A stretch of 64,000 nucleotides of DNA from positions 10,793,501-10,857,500 of the forward strand of contig BSBM01000606.1 of assembly GCA_027924585.1 (NCBI GenBank), read 5' to 3'. Shown one piece after another: positions 53,821 to 64,000 of this stretch. The DNA is from Larix kaempferi. Lineage: Eukaryota; Streptophyta; Pinopsida; Pinales; Pinaceae. The position numbers and the translations under genes were made by a program. The notes beneath the pieces are model-generated. The model saw nothing but the letters and a program-made list of their open reading frames with translations, was not told where the DNA came from and did not search any database. Within the stretch, counting starts at the first letter, position 1, and the number at the start of each line of letters is the position of its first letter.

Positions 53821-53890
53821 TTCAGGTGTACATGTGCCTGTGACCCTGGTTTCGGGGTCGGGGACATTACAAGTGGTTTAAGATCTTAGG
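53821..53890 (+). repeat. Possible relic of an LTR end with primer site
   Basis: TTTCGGGGTCGGGGACATTACA is here split as TTTCGGGGTCGGGG (53850-53863) and ACATTACA (53864-53871), followed by AGTGGTTTAAGATC. This resembles the LTR end and tRNA-Met primer site (AGTGGTATCAGAGC) of some plant Ty3/gypsy elements. Three or four bases differ, no partner LTR was found in the window, and no coding remnant follows. Confidence 0.35.
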
Positions 53891-54299
53891 ATCCCACATT
53901 GTAGCTGTTGGTCCTTCTACATAGTTATAAATATTTTTTATATGTGCATTTGGAGTTTATAAATGAGTTTTGTGAAAGAAATTTAACTTATCTTATGTTA
54001 ATGGAAGAATAAGAACACTCACTTTAGAGATCAATTCAGTTGTATCCTACCTTTAATTTCAGAAGCCAAAAGATTAATGATCAATTTAATGTATGATTGG
54101 ATTTGTTTTTGGAAGGATTGATTTTCTTGCTTTCATACCTTTTGTAGGATTTGGGTACATAATTGAGTTATGAAATGTGTCATAAATTTTGTGAGAAGAC
54201 CTCCTTTAAAGTTGCACTCTTACTTGGAAATAGCATTTTGAAATTGAAACGTTTTGAAAATAAAATTTGGAAACTAGGAAAAGCTGTCTTTAATTGTTT

Positions 54300-54720
54300 A
54301 TGGAATGTGTATACTATATAAGTGTGTACACATGTTATATATTAAATATATAATATTTATTTGATTATATATATAGTGATATGGTATGGTATCAAATATA
54401 TTGTATAGTATTATGAAGTATATATATTGGTATATATGTAGTATATGTGTATTATAATGTATTTAAATTTGAAGATGTAAGTATATGTACTCATAGTAGT
54501 GAGTTGTGTATGTATGGTATATAAGATTAGTGTGTCTATATATATATATTAGTTGTGATATGTGTAATTATATATATGTATATATGATATTTAATGACGT
54601 AAGATGTGTAAAGATTTGTATATACAATGATATATATATAATAGTGTGTATATATATAATTAATATATATTATATGTAATATAATAGAATAATTACAGGT
54701 ATAATTGTGAAGTATTAGTA
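54300..54720. repeat. AT microsatellite-rich tract
   Basis: Imperfect TATA, TATG and TGTATA runs dominate. A similar tract lies at 55190-55410. Nothing else is seen between 53890 and 55500. Confidence 0.8.
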
Positions 54721-55499
54721 TGATACAAATGTAAAGATGATCTAGTATTACTATTACTAGTATGAATGTTATTAATGGGAAATATCCTCTTTATATCCTT
54801 TATTGCTTCTATTAAGAGAACACGTTTATGGATGTACATGCTTTTCCACTTGGTAGTAGTTACCTCAATGAGTAATTCCTTGTCTATTTTAGGAAATGAG
54901 ACACTTGTCTAAATGGTGTGTTTCATTCTCCTTTTTATATTATTATATGCATGCAATATGTTTATTATGCATTATTGGTCATTTGTGCATGTGTGCATGA
55001 GAAGCCAAGTGGAATTATCATTATCCTAACTTATCTAATTGATTGTTTTTGGAGTTTCCACTTAGGAAGCAAGAATCGTTATGTGTTATTCTTGCAATTA
55101 TCTTATTATTGAGTAATTGTTATTGTGAAATTATTTGTGTGAGTGCTTCATTGGTGAAAAGAAGAGGTTATGAGAAATGTGTAAATTAGCAATATATAAA
55201 GTGATATATGTATATATATAATAAGAAAGAATAATAATGGACATTAAAAGTAATAATTATAATATATATATAAATGTATACAAAAATAAAGTAAATAAAG
55301 GTATGTATAGATACATATGATGGTATAGTAGTAGTATTTTTTGGTATATTAGTAGTAGACTATATATGGATATTATATATATCGTCATGTGCTAATAATT
55401 ATATATAATGATATGGTAGACAATAACTATTTGATATGATTTTTATGTTTGATGTATGTTGTTTGAAATTATTGGTTAATATTAGCTGTTATTGATTGG

Positions 55500-56410
55500 A
55501 ATTGGTTGATCAATGGTTGATACATGTATGGTTGTGTATGTGTCGAGAGTTTTCATAAGTGCAACATTAGTAGTGTTTTGTGTGATGCTATTGGTTGTAT
55601 ATATGTATTATTATTTATTATGATAATGGTATGGTGTGACTTAATGAGGAATTATTTCGATGTATATGGTATTAGATGTGATGAAGATTAGACTTGGTTG
55701 TATCTGCTCACAGTTGTCATAATTGATGTTTGCATGGTCAATTGATGCATGTATGGTTTTCGTGGTGATCGATGGGTGATTGAGGTATGATTAATGTAAG
55801 TATGGCTATCCTTAGTTGTTGTTGATGATTGATTGGTTGTCATTGGTTGATATTGATAATCGATGTATGGTTGATGTTATCCAACTGGTGTATTCTGATT
55901 GATGTATTCCGATTGATGTATTCTAATTGATGTATTTTGATTGATTGATGTATTCTGATTGATATATTCCGATTGATATATTCTGATTGATGTATCTTGG
56001 TTGATGTATTATAATTTAAGTATTTTGTTGATGTATTCGGATTGATATATTATGATTAATGTATTCTGGTTGATGTATTATGCTTCAGGTAGATGTATTC
56101 AGATTGATATTCTCTGGTTGATGTGTTCTAGTCGAAGTATTATGGTTGAGGTATTATGGTTGATGTATTTTGGTTGATGTATTCTAGTTGATGTATTATG
56201 ATTGATGTTTGTATGTCTAATTGGTGGATGTATGGTTGTTATTGGTCGATATTGGTGTATGGTTGATATATGATCAACATATGATTGCTTTATGGTTGAT
56301 GTATTATGAATTGATGTATAATGGACTGAAGTCTGTATGACTGATGTGTGATTGATATTGGTTGATGTTACTAGTTGATAATAATTACTATTAGTTGATG
56401 TATAATGGAT
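55500..56410. repeat. TTGATGTATTCTGA minisatellite
   Basis: From about 55830 to 56410 units of 13-17 bp such as TTGATGTATTCTGA, TTGATGTATTCCGA and TTGATGTATTATGG are repeated about 35 times with varying linkers. The preceding 300 bp has looser TTGATGTATGG units. The array is not coding. Confidence 0.8.
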
Positions 56411-56559
56411 TTTTGAATGTTCTCTAAAGAAGACTTATGCTTTGTGTGGATATGAAAGGCGGTATGTTTAAGTACTAGTTGTGATGGCCCTTTTGGTTTC
56501 TTAGTTAGATTGGAATTGTTGCATATAAGTTGGGTTACTTGTTACATTAAGTGCATAAA

Positions 56560-57420
56560 ATGTTCAAGTGATATTTGCGATCTTTGCTAGAAAAATATCT
56601 TTGTGATCTTCGTTAGAAAGGTATCTTTGTGGTCTTTCTTGAAAGGTATTTTGGTGGTATCTTGGTGACATTTCACGTGAAAGGTATCTTGGTAATATCT
56701 TGGTGGTATTTCATATATCTTGTTGAAAAGTATGTACTAACCGTGTGATTGATTAAAGCATGATTCATGTACCTTTGTTGAACATCTACTTCATGTATCC
56801 TATATATCCAACACTAACACAAGTATCTTTATTAGAAAAATATCTTTGTGATCTTTGCTGAAAGTATCTTGCTAAGGTATCCTTGTGGTATATGAAATAC
56901 CTTTGTTGAAAGGAATCTTTGTAAAGTATCATAGTGATAGTTCATGCATGCTTGTAGAAGAAGTATTTGGGTGATAAACAATGTAAAAGCATCTTGGTAA
57001 TGCATTTCATGTGGTTGACTGATTGGAAAGCATGTTTAATGCATTTCACGTGTCTTGTCGATGGATGCATTTCATGTAGCTCCTTGAAATTATATATATA
57101 TATATATCTAAAGAGTTTCCTTTGATTAAATTGAGTTTCGAGAAGATGCATTTCAATTATTTTTTTTGAAGAAGTACCTTGATTCATTTCATGTACCATT
57201 GTTTTATTTCATAGGTGAAGAATAGTGAAATGGAATTTATTTCATCTTGTTTTGAAGTATTCATGGGATTAATTATAAGTTATCTCTTGAAGATGTATTT
57301 TATGAAACTTGTTGAACAATATATATGTTCACTGCTAACCATGTGTCTGTTGGGGATGTGAAAAGAATCCTTGTTGAAGAAGTATCTCCATTTCAAGTAT
57401 CTTTGTCGAATAATATGGTT
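56560..57420. repeat. Degenerate GAAAGGTATCTTGGTG / ATGCATTTCATGT repeats
   Basis: Repeats of GAAAGGTATCTT(G/T)GTG appear at 56580-56930, then TGCATTTCA(T/C)GT units at 56990-57190. A TATATATATATATA run is at 57092-57107. Periods are irregular. Confidence 0.65.
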
Positions 57421-57479
57421 TAGCTGAATGTGACTAAGTTCCTAGATTCCCTCAGAGAGCAATATAGTATTCATTTCCA

Positions 57480-58100
57480 GAGGGTAGTCTGGCGGATGTT
57501 ATCCTTGCTTCCTTGAATTCACTCTACTAGTTCAGGTTATCGTCCAAGAATCTAGGAAATGGGTGGGTGATATCCCAAGGAATGAGTTAGGTGAAGGGAG
57601 TCACATCCCATAGGAAGTGGATACCAACATGAAAGTAGTAGTTGGAAGCGTTTTGTTTCTTGGAAGAGATAGCTCCAAGAGTTGGTATATTAAGTGTACT
57701 CTGCTTGTGGGATGAATGTTGTCCCGTTGAAGCAAATTGCCCAAATTTGATATAAGTATTCTCTCATGTTCTATTCATGTTATTTTATTATGAATATGTA
57801 CCATGGTGAATGATTTATGCTATCTATATTTGATATCATGTATCATATATTTTATACTTGATGTTAATCATATGGTTGATTGAAATATGATTTCCAGGTG
57901 GATGTACCTCTGAGGTTTGAAAACCCCACAATGGGGATTGAAGACCGAACCTTGATTCTACACTGGAAACCACTCTGCTAGTCCATTTTCTTGCATATGG
58001 ATCCAGGAAATGGGTTGGTGATAGGATTCAGATCCCATAGGTAGTGGAGACAGACAGGGAAGCATGTGGTAGTGGGATGTATTGAGTTTTATGAGAAGAG
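57480..58100. repeat. Diverged direct duplication about 470 bp apart
   Basis: AGGAAATGGGTGGGTGATA with ACATCCCATAGGAAGTGG (57555-57625) recurs as AGGAAATGGGTTGGTGATA with AGATCCCATAGGTAGTGG (58006-58046). Each is preceded by a similar phrase (ACTCTACTAGTTCAGG and ACTCTGCTAGTCCATT). It may be part of a larger decayed element. Confidence 0.65.
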
Positions 58101-61100
58101 AAGTTTCAACAAGGAATACTTGGAAACTGAAGGTTGTGATCCTTTGGAAAGTTTTGTGGTTAGAAAGATGTTATCTTTCTGGTACATGTATGAGCATTTA
58201 TGCTATCCTTTTTTAAAGGAATGTATATATTATGCATTGAGGACAATACATTTTTTTATGGGCGGGGAATGTAAGTCCCTGTATGTTAATCTCCATACAT
58301 ATGTAATAATTGTTATTATTATTGTGGCACAAGGTGTCAGAACAAGGGTCTTTAAGGACCTAGAGACATCATTATTATTTTTTTGTAAATAATTAATTAA
58401 TAAAAACAACTAGCACAATGAGGACCACCACAAGAGTATGGGAGGCCTAGATCCTCAATGTGAGGGGGACTAGGCACATTCCTAGCACCATAGAACTTTC
58501 TTGGTTAATCTTGGTACGTATTTATTCCTTGTTGACATTATTATTAATGGTCACCTAAACATTGTAAAATGGGCCCAAATTTTGATTATTTTATCCTATG
58601 TTGGTACTATTGAGTCCAATTCATGGTTTAGGGGGGCCGTTTTGGTGAATGTACCCTCCTTGGTGCTTGGATGGATCCCACTTGTCCTTTAAGCTCGTTT
58701 GGTGGTTTTGTAACTCCTTTTTGGAGATCACACTTGGTTTTGTAACCCCCATTTTCACAAGTGCGCCCTCTTTGGATATTTTTATCCATGACACCTCAAA
58801 AGTTAAGTAACTCCTTATGTAACCCTTCCTTTGTTATTTTGGGAAGATTCCTTGGTTTGTGTAACACATCACCTCACAATTTTTATTCCTCTTTATCGAT
58901 GATGTGTACACACATGAATTTGAGTTGGGTGGAGTGGAATGGATTCAGTATCCTTGAAATTCGAATTGCTTGGGTTGGATTAGATTTAACCTCTTATGGT
59001 TAAGTTACCTCCTTGGATTGACTCAAGTTGGCTGAACTTGGTTTGATTTGAACCCGTTGATTTAGAATTCTTTCTTTGGTCTATAAATCTATTTTTGATC
59101 TCCTTGTATACGGTTGTTGATTAGTGTTGGTTGTTCTTGTTTATTCATGCCATTGATGTGGAGAGAATGGTAAGCTTGTGAGCTTAGGAAGCTATGTATG
59201 CTCTGTTATGTGAATGATATTTGTGCTTGAAGAGCTATGATATTGTATGGTGTTTAAGGTAAGCTTGAAAAAATATGGCATAGTTCTTTCATGTCCAATT
59301 CGTGTCTCCATCCTGGACTTGCACATAATTCCTAATGGTCAATGGTGATGTATTGAGGGAGATGGGGGGTGAAGGTATTACCATTTCACTTGGTAGTGAG
59401 GTGGAGGAGAAAGTAGGTGGTGAGGAATTGATCTATGGATTATCAAAAAAATAATTGAGCTATTCTTGAGTGTAGCTCTGTTGTGGATTAGTGGCCTCAG
59501 TTTGAGGGTGTCCTGCCCATGAGGATTTGGCTTGGCAGTACCTATGGTTGGGTGGAACATGGTTCGGTCGATGCCAGTTGCAGATTATTAAGATAAATTG
59601 TTTATTTTATGTAAATTCATATGTTTATATTTTGTTTCCATTTCTGCCATAGCTTAACTATTTTCTGTTGATGAGCATGATAGTTGGATCAATGGTTGGA
59701 TGTATTTATTATTGTTTAAATTCTTGGAAATTGGTGATTTCTCCTCTATTTGAGATCTGATCTTGATCAACACTTGAAAATATGTTCATTCATGTGTTAT
59801 TGGTTGTATCTTACGCCACAAGAGTGCCTTCCATGGCTGATTAGATCAATAGATAAATCCACAGTTAAAGTTGCTTGGTTTTTGGAACTCTAGTTGAGGA
59901 AATCTTGCTTGGAAATTGGCATTTTCTCCTTGTTTTGGGATCAGATCTTATTGGAAGATTGAAATATTTTATTTATTTGTTTAAATGGTGTATATTACTC
60001 TACAAATTCACCCTCTAGATGGTTGATCATATTTGTAAATAAATTTGTAGTTGCAATTGCTTGGTAAATTTCGAACTATAGTTGAGGACTCTTGCTTGGA
60101 AATTTTGGGGTTTTCTCCTTGTTTTGAGATATGATCTTAATGTAAGATTTAAAAATGTTTTGTTGTAGCAGACTCTAAAAGTGTTACCCCCATGGATGAT
60201 CATATCTTTTCTATGATTCTATAGTTTAAATTACTGATTTTTTATCACAAGTTGATGGGCTTTTTTGCTTGGAAATCAAATTGAACTTATAGTTTCTCTT
60301 AGATCTAATTATAATATGTTGTATGGTTTTATATGAAATATCAAGTGTTCCCTTGGTGGATGTATATTTCCCCATACATATAGTATGATTTTTATTTAGG
60401 ACTCATAGTTGGTTTTACAGAGATTTGGATCCTTACAAGATAAAACCATATATGATGATTATATCAAAGGTGAATAAATATATACTCAAGGAATACATTT
60501 ACACCCCCTCAATAGATCATAATTTGATACACTCTTATCTCAACACACTCAGATTTAGAGGCATGCATCCCATGGAAAATAATCATCCAATTATGAAGTC
60601 ACTTTAAAGTAGTTAATATTTAGACATATCATGGGAATCTCATCCCAACATGAAGTGGGGTATGCCTACTTAAATACCCAAGTTCATGGTCGACTAGACT
60701 ATTTTGTGAAAGTTTAATCAGGAGAAGTGTCCAATACAATGATGCAAAAGAACTTGGACTTTATGTTTTGTGAGAACTAGAATATTTCTCTTGCTTATTT
60801 TCCTTCAACATCTATATAATATTGTATTGTTTTACTGTATACTATTATATGCGACAATACACATTTTTACTAGATTTTCCTATATGTTTTCTTTGAAAAA
60901 ATAAATACAATGTTTGTTAATAGTGCTATAGGGATGTACAACTCTTAACTTTATTTCTTGTTTATCATTATAAAATTAAAATTTTGTACTTGTTTTTAAA
61001 ATAGATTTATGATTCAAAAATGGTTAGCATAACTGCAATTGTAGTCTTGCATTTTACCCTAGCTACGATAGATAGAATTAAGTGCATGTATATTAGTATT

Positions 61101-61499
61101 TCACTACATACTAAACTATTTTTTTCATTTTAATCCAACATTTAAATGACTATACTTGTCGGGATAGAATCTGGTTCAGTTCTCTACAACAAATAATGTG
61201 AAGTATAATTAGAAAATCACCACGGAGAGAACCCTTGTTGAGAGGGGCAATTGGAAAATACAAACAGAATGTGCATGCATTCCGATAATGCATGCAAGAC
61301 CCTTAAATTCATTATTATTGGTTCCAATGACAATTCCTAAATATGTGTTTGCTGACTTGATTGCATCAAATTTAGGTTCGGAATGACAGGCATGCTAGTT
61401 TGGGATAAAAAGAACCAAAACCTTCACTTCTATTATTTTCATATAGGCTACACAAATCCGTTATCAATGATATTGCACACACATATACATTCGTCAATG
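58101..61499. other. Spacer; part may be a degenerate LTR
   Basis: 3.4 kb with no protein-like frame. 58440-59110 has the look of a gypsy LTR (TGTAAC repeats such as GGTTTTGTAACTCC and GGTTTTGTAACCCC, and CTATAAATCTA at 59081), but ends and partner were not found. 59700-60260 repeats the phrase GGAAATT..TTTCTCCTTG..TTTGAGAT(C/A)TGATCTT three times (about 59737, 59912, 60096), a diverged tandem unit of about 180 bp. Confidence 0.45.
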
Positions 61500-61749
61500 T
61501 GTTGGAATAAACAATTCCGACCTTCAAGGTAAGCCCACGTGACTTGTCAATGATGTAGGTAGTGAATTAAATAGGGTAGTTGAAGTTAAATTAGTTTCTA
61601 GAAGAGGCTTCCCGCCCTCTCTTTAGATTCATCCAGAAGCTGTATATGTAATATATTCTTCTCATTTTTAATATAGAGACTGCTGAGCCATAGAGCTCTG
61701 TTCTGAGCTTCCTCTGAAGCGATTCTGGCTCCCCCTTGATTCTCTAACA
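61500..61749 (+). repeat. 5' LTR of family C (250 bp)
   Basis: It starts TGTTGGAATAAACAATTCC and ends TTCTCTAACA next to the primer site. The start was chosen from the TGTTGG terminal motif; a partner LTR would be needed to prove it. A possible TATA (TTAATATAGAG) is at 61667. Confidence 0.82.
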
Positions 61750-61761
61750 TGGTATCAGAGC
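61750..61761 (+). promoter_or_regulatory. Primer binding site of family C
   Basis: TGGTATCAGAGC abuts the LTR end; initiator tRNA-Met type. Confidence 0.93.
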
Positions 61762-63399
61762 CTGCGAGTAAGGATCATCATTCACCTGCCCCATGAAGGA
61801 TTTCGTCGCTGGGTTTTGTTGAACCGATTGGAGCCTTCCCTCATGTAGGGTAGAGCTCTTTGTCTGGTAGAAGGAGCCACCTGTATGTGTTAGCCGAAAC
61901 CCGAGAGCAGTAGACGTAGGTGGAGTTGCAAAGGAGTTTTCCGTCAGTTGAGAAGTCGGCTGAATAAGCTTTTGGAGCTGCTGGTTTATTTTTCCTCTGT
62001 TGTAGGCGCTAAGGAAGCAGCTGTCAAAGGTTAAAGGAGCCATTGTTTATTGAAGGAAGGTGCGCAAGAAAGGAAGTACAGCAAATATTGGAAGCTTTTA
62101 CATACCATTAGGTGGTGAGGAAGAGACAGAGAAATTGCAAGACTTTGGTGGTTCAGGTGCTGGCGTTGAAGCTCGGTTTGCGTTGGAATCGGATGAAGAT
62201 AACACCCATGAGGGCCGCTGCTGCAGGGTTGATAAAGCTTCCTGCAGACTCATCTAGTTGAGTCGAATCTACAGGGAGAGGCATTCTCTCAGGGTTAGCG
62301 GTGCAGACTGTCGTCTCAGGTGAGAAGCCACTGTACATAATAGCCCTGAAAAACGGTCGATACGGTAGGAATGTAAGTGGTTCTGTTCTTAGCCAGTAAC
62401 CATATCAGCCCCAGTAGCTCGCAGTCTCGGCTTTTGATCCGACTCGTCCTGTCAGAGATCTCCGATGCCTCTTCCATGTCATTCAACTTGTGCAGAGCCC
62501 TGAGGCATGTAGAACACCGCAGCATTTGATTTTTTTTGAAGAGGACAGTTCCGTGAATTAAAAGAACAGCCTGTAGCTCAAGCTCCCGCCGAAGTGGTCG
62601 CTGTTGATTAAAAAAAAAAGGGCTCAAGAAGCACGTAGTAAGGAAGAAGTTCGATCCCCGGCGGGTTAAAGCGCTGGTGCTGCAGCTGTGCAAACAGCAG
62701 CATTTACAGTGCAGGGAAGGAAAAATCCAAACATAAGAGCAGTAATATTAGATACAACACTGATCTAGTATCCACTCAAATCAGTCAAAGAAGCAAGCGA
62801 AACAATGGAGTGAGCTCGGTGGTGCAGAGAAGGAAAGTTGTAGAGGGTACTGCGGGTCGATGTTCGACTTTATGCATAGAGAAATCTGGTAAGGTATTCA
62901 TTCCTTCCTCGTTTTTGATTGGTTAGGGTTTCCGTCGGGCTTCTGTTGTGGGCTCTGGCTGTGAGGCGGTCTCGGTGGACTCTGTGTCGGGTTAATTCCA
63001 ATGTGGTTCTGTTATTGTGTTTAAGGGGAATATCAGTGGTTGTGAGATGGTCCTGGTGGCCTATCTGTCTTTTTATGTTTGCTGTGGCTCCTTATTGTGT
63101 TAAGGACTTTTCCTTCTGTGAATAAGGAATCAAACCCTCTATTGCAGCCTTCAGTACAGTAGAATGGACTGCCCCTCGAATTGGGGGACCCTTGGAGGAA
63201 AAGGACTGGATAACATAATTAAGGTCGAATTGATGATGCGCCACCTGATCTCAAAAGAATGTTGCTAGAAGAGCCGAGAGCTCCATTCAGAAATCCTGCT
63301 CCTCAAACCCTGTTTTTTGTTTTTGCCCCTCAGTAGCATACTCTGTTTTTGGGGTTATGCTCTGCCAGCACAGAACACCTGCAACACAGCAGAGCAAAA
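61762..63399 (+). other. Long 5' leader of family C
   Basis: 1.64 kb with only short frames before gag, about three times the leader of copy 2. GTAAGGTATT at 62889 resembles a splice donor and TCTATTGCAG at 63138-63147 an acceptor, so a spliced leader is conceivable but unproven. Confidence 0.6.
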
Positions 63400-64000
63400 A
63401 TGGGCAGAAAGTCTAGGTCTAGACAAGCCAAGAAGAAAGAAAATCAGTGGAGCAGAGTGGATCTACCGTCACCTCCACAGTTTAATGGCACGAATTTAGC
63501 CATGTGGAGAAGTAGAATAAGGGTATATCTACGGTATGTAGATACACATGTTGAATTAAATGATGAAGCCAAAGATGCTTTGGCATTGCAGCTCATCCAA
63601 CTAGCTGTGGATGACAGATTGATGCAAATGATTACAGCAGTAAAGACTTCTAAGGAATCATGGTGCATTCTAGAGGAAGAATGCAGCGAAAGGGGGAGCA
63701 GCCATAAAGAAACAGCTGTAGTTATGGTTCAAGTTGAAGCTGAGAAGAAGCTTGAAGTCTCTGTCAGTCAAACAGAGCAGAAGAAGTTTGAAATGAGTGA
63801 ATCCCACATTGCAGTCAAGCATGTGGATGTTGTTGAGGTTGAAGAGGAAGCTGCCATAGTAGCAGCAGAGAATGGTGAATTAGCAACTCAAGAAGTTGCA
63901 GGACAGCCAGTAGAGGCTGAAAAAGAAGCTGAAGCAGTAGGACGAATCGAAGAAGATGAGCTCATGAAGAGCATGCCCATGAGGGCAGAAATTTTTCCTA
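63400..64000 (+). CDS. Copia Gag of family C, open at the right edge
   Basis: The frame starts at ATG 63400 (MGRKSRSRQAKKKENQWSRV, a basic N-terminus) and has no stop through 63999, 200 codons. Residues about 21-90 match the N-terminal copia Gag pattern (LPSPPQFNGTNLAMWRSRIR; DALALQLIQLAVDDRLMQMI; TSKESWCILEE). Instead of the usual continuing UBN2 helices, residues about 95-195 form an acidic Glu/Val/Ala-rich stretch (KLEVSVSQTEQKKF, DVVEVEEEAAIVAAENGELA). No zinc knuckle is reached before the edge. It could be a normal Gag with a lineage-specific insert, a chimera with captured sequence, or the result of a frameshift after residue 95. Confidence 0.75.
   Translation, partial: MGRKSRSRQAKKKENQWSRVDLPSPPQFNGTNLAMWRSRIRVYLRYVDTHVELNDEAKDALALQLIQLAVDDRLMQMITAVKTSKESWCILEEECSERGSSHKETAVVMVQVEAEKKLEVSVSQTEQKKFEMSESHIAVKHVDVVEVEEEAAIVAAENGELATQEVAGQPVEAEKEAEAVGRIEEDELMKSMPMRAEIFP

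Larger units (their letters stand above)
61500..64000 (+). mobile_element. Family C Ty1/copia element, 5' part, cut by the right edge
   Basis: A 250-bp LTR, tRNA-Met primer site, 1.6-kb leader and an open gag frame to the window end. The LTR shares no core module with families A and B and has no comparable TATA hairpin. Only one LTR is visible, so age and target duplication cannot be judged. Gag is open for 200 codons, which suggests a less decayed copy than the others. Confidence 0.85.

Noticed and set aside
62580-62680. tRNA-like or SINE-like segment: GAAGTTCGATCCCCGG resembles a Pol III B box and CCCGCCG pairs with CGGCGGG
   Set aside because: The T-stem does not pair, the implied acceptor is out of register and no A box fits at the right distance. 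Probably coincidence inside the family C leader.

Overview
The window is plant nuclear DNA made almost wholly of retrotransposons and their relics. I see no intact cellular gene, no rRNA or tRNA gene and no bacterial-type operon. The plant assignment rests on Ty1/copia elements primed from initiator tRNA-Met (TGGTATCAGAGC after the LTR), a Ty3/gypsy element of about 12.4 kb once its insertion is removed, nested insertions with 5-bp target duplications, and AT-rich spacers. A large-genome lineage such as a fern or gymnosperm is plausible, but the sequence does not fix it.

Layout: 1-6932 is a decayed copia element of 'family A', cut by the left edge and inserted into a long decayed ORF of unknown family (6933-10006). 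10007-11563 is spacer with palindromic motifs. 11564-26125 is a second family A element (607-bp LTRs, target duplication ATGAT). It is split by 'family B' (16244-23531, minus strand, 493-bp LTRs, duplication AAGGG), whose Gag-Pol frame is broken by one stop codon. 26126-33506 is spacer with two more blocks of palindromic motifs, a 42-bp tandem array and about 2.9 kb with no recognised feature. 33507-50988 is an old Ty3/gypsy element on the minus strand, with gag, protease, RT, RNase H and integrase remnants plus an extra 3' coding region. It is split by a third family A copy (41182-46232, duplication AATTT) that has lost most of pol. 50989-61499 is mostly AT-rich relic DNA with one decayed coding stretch and minisatellites. 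61500-64000 is the 5' end of another copia element ('family C', 250-bp LTR) whose gag is still open at the right edge.

LTR divergence counted by eye agrees with the nesting: about 3% in family B, 6% in its host, 8% in the third family A copy, and roughly 15% at the start of the gypsy LTRs.

The most unusual signal is structural. Families A and B carry long arrays of short inverted repeats between the end of pol and the 3' LTR. In family A the stems differ from hairpin to hairpin while complementarity and a 5-base loop (AGGTG, AGGAT, AGTTG and similar) persist. Both families also have an inverted repeat overlapping the LTR TATA box, with three different stem sequences in four elements. Separately, the spacers hold arrays of 22-24 bp palindromes built on GAAGGGTC/GACCCTTC. 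These patterns suggest either selection for structure or a copying process that makes palindromes. Folding and covariation tests were not run.
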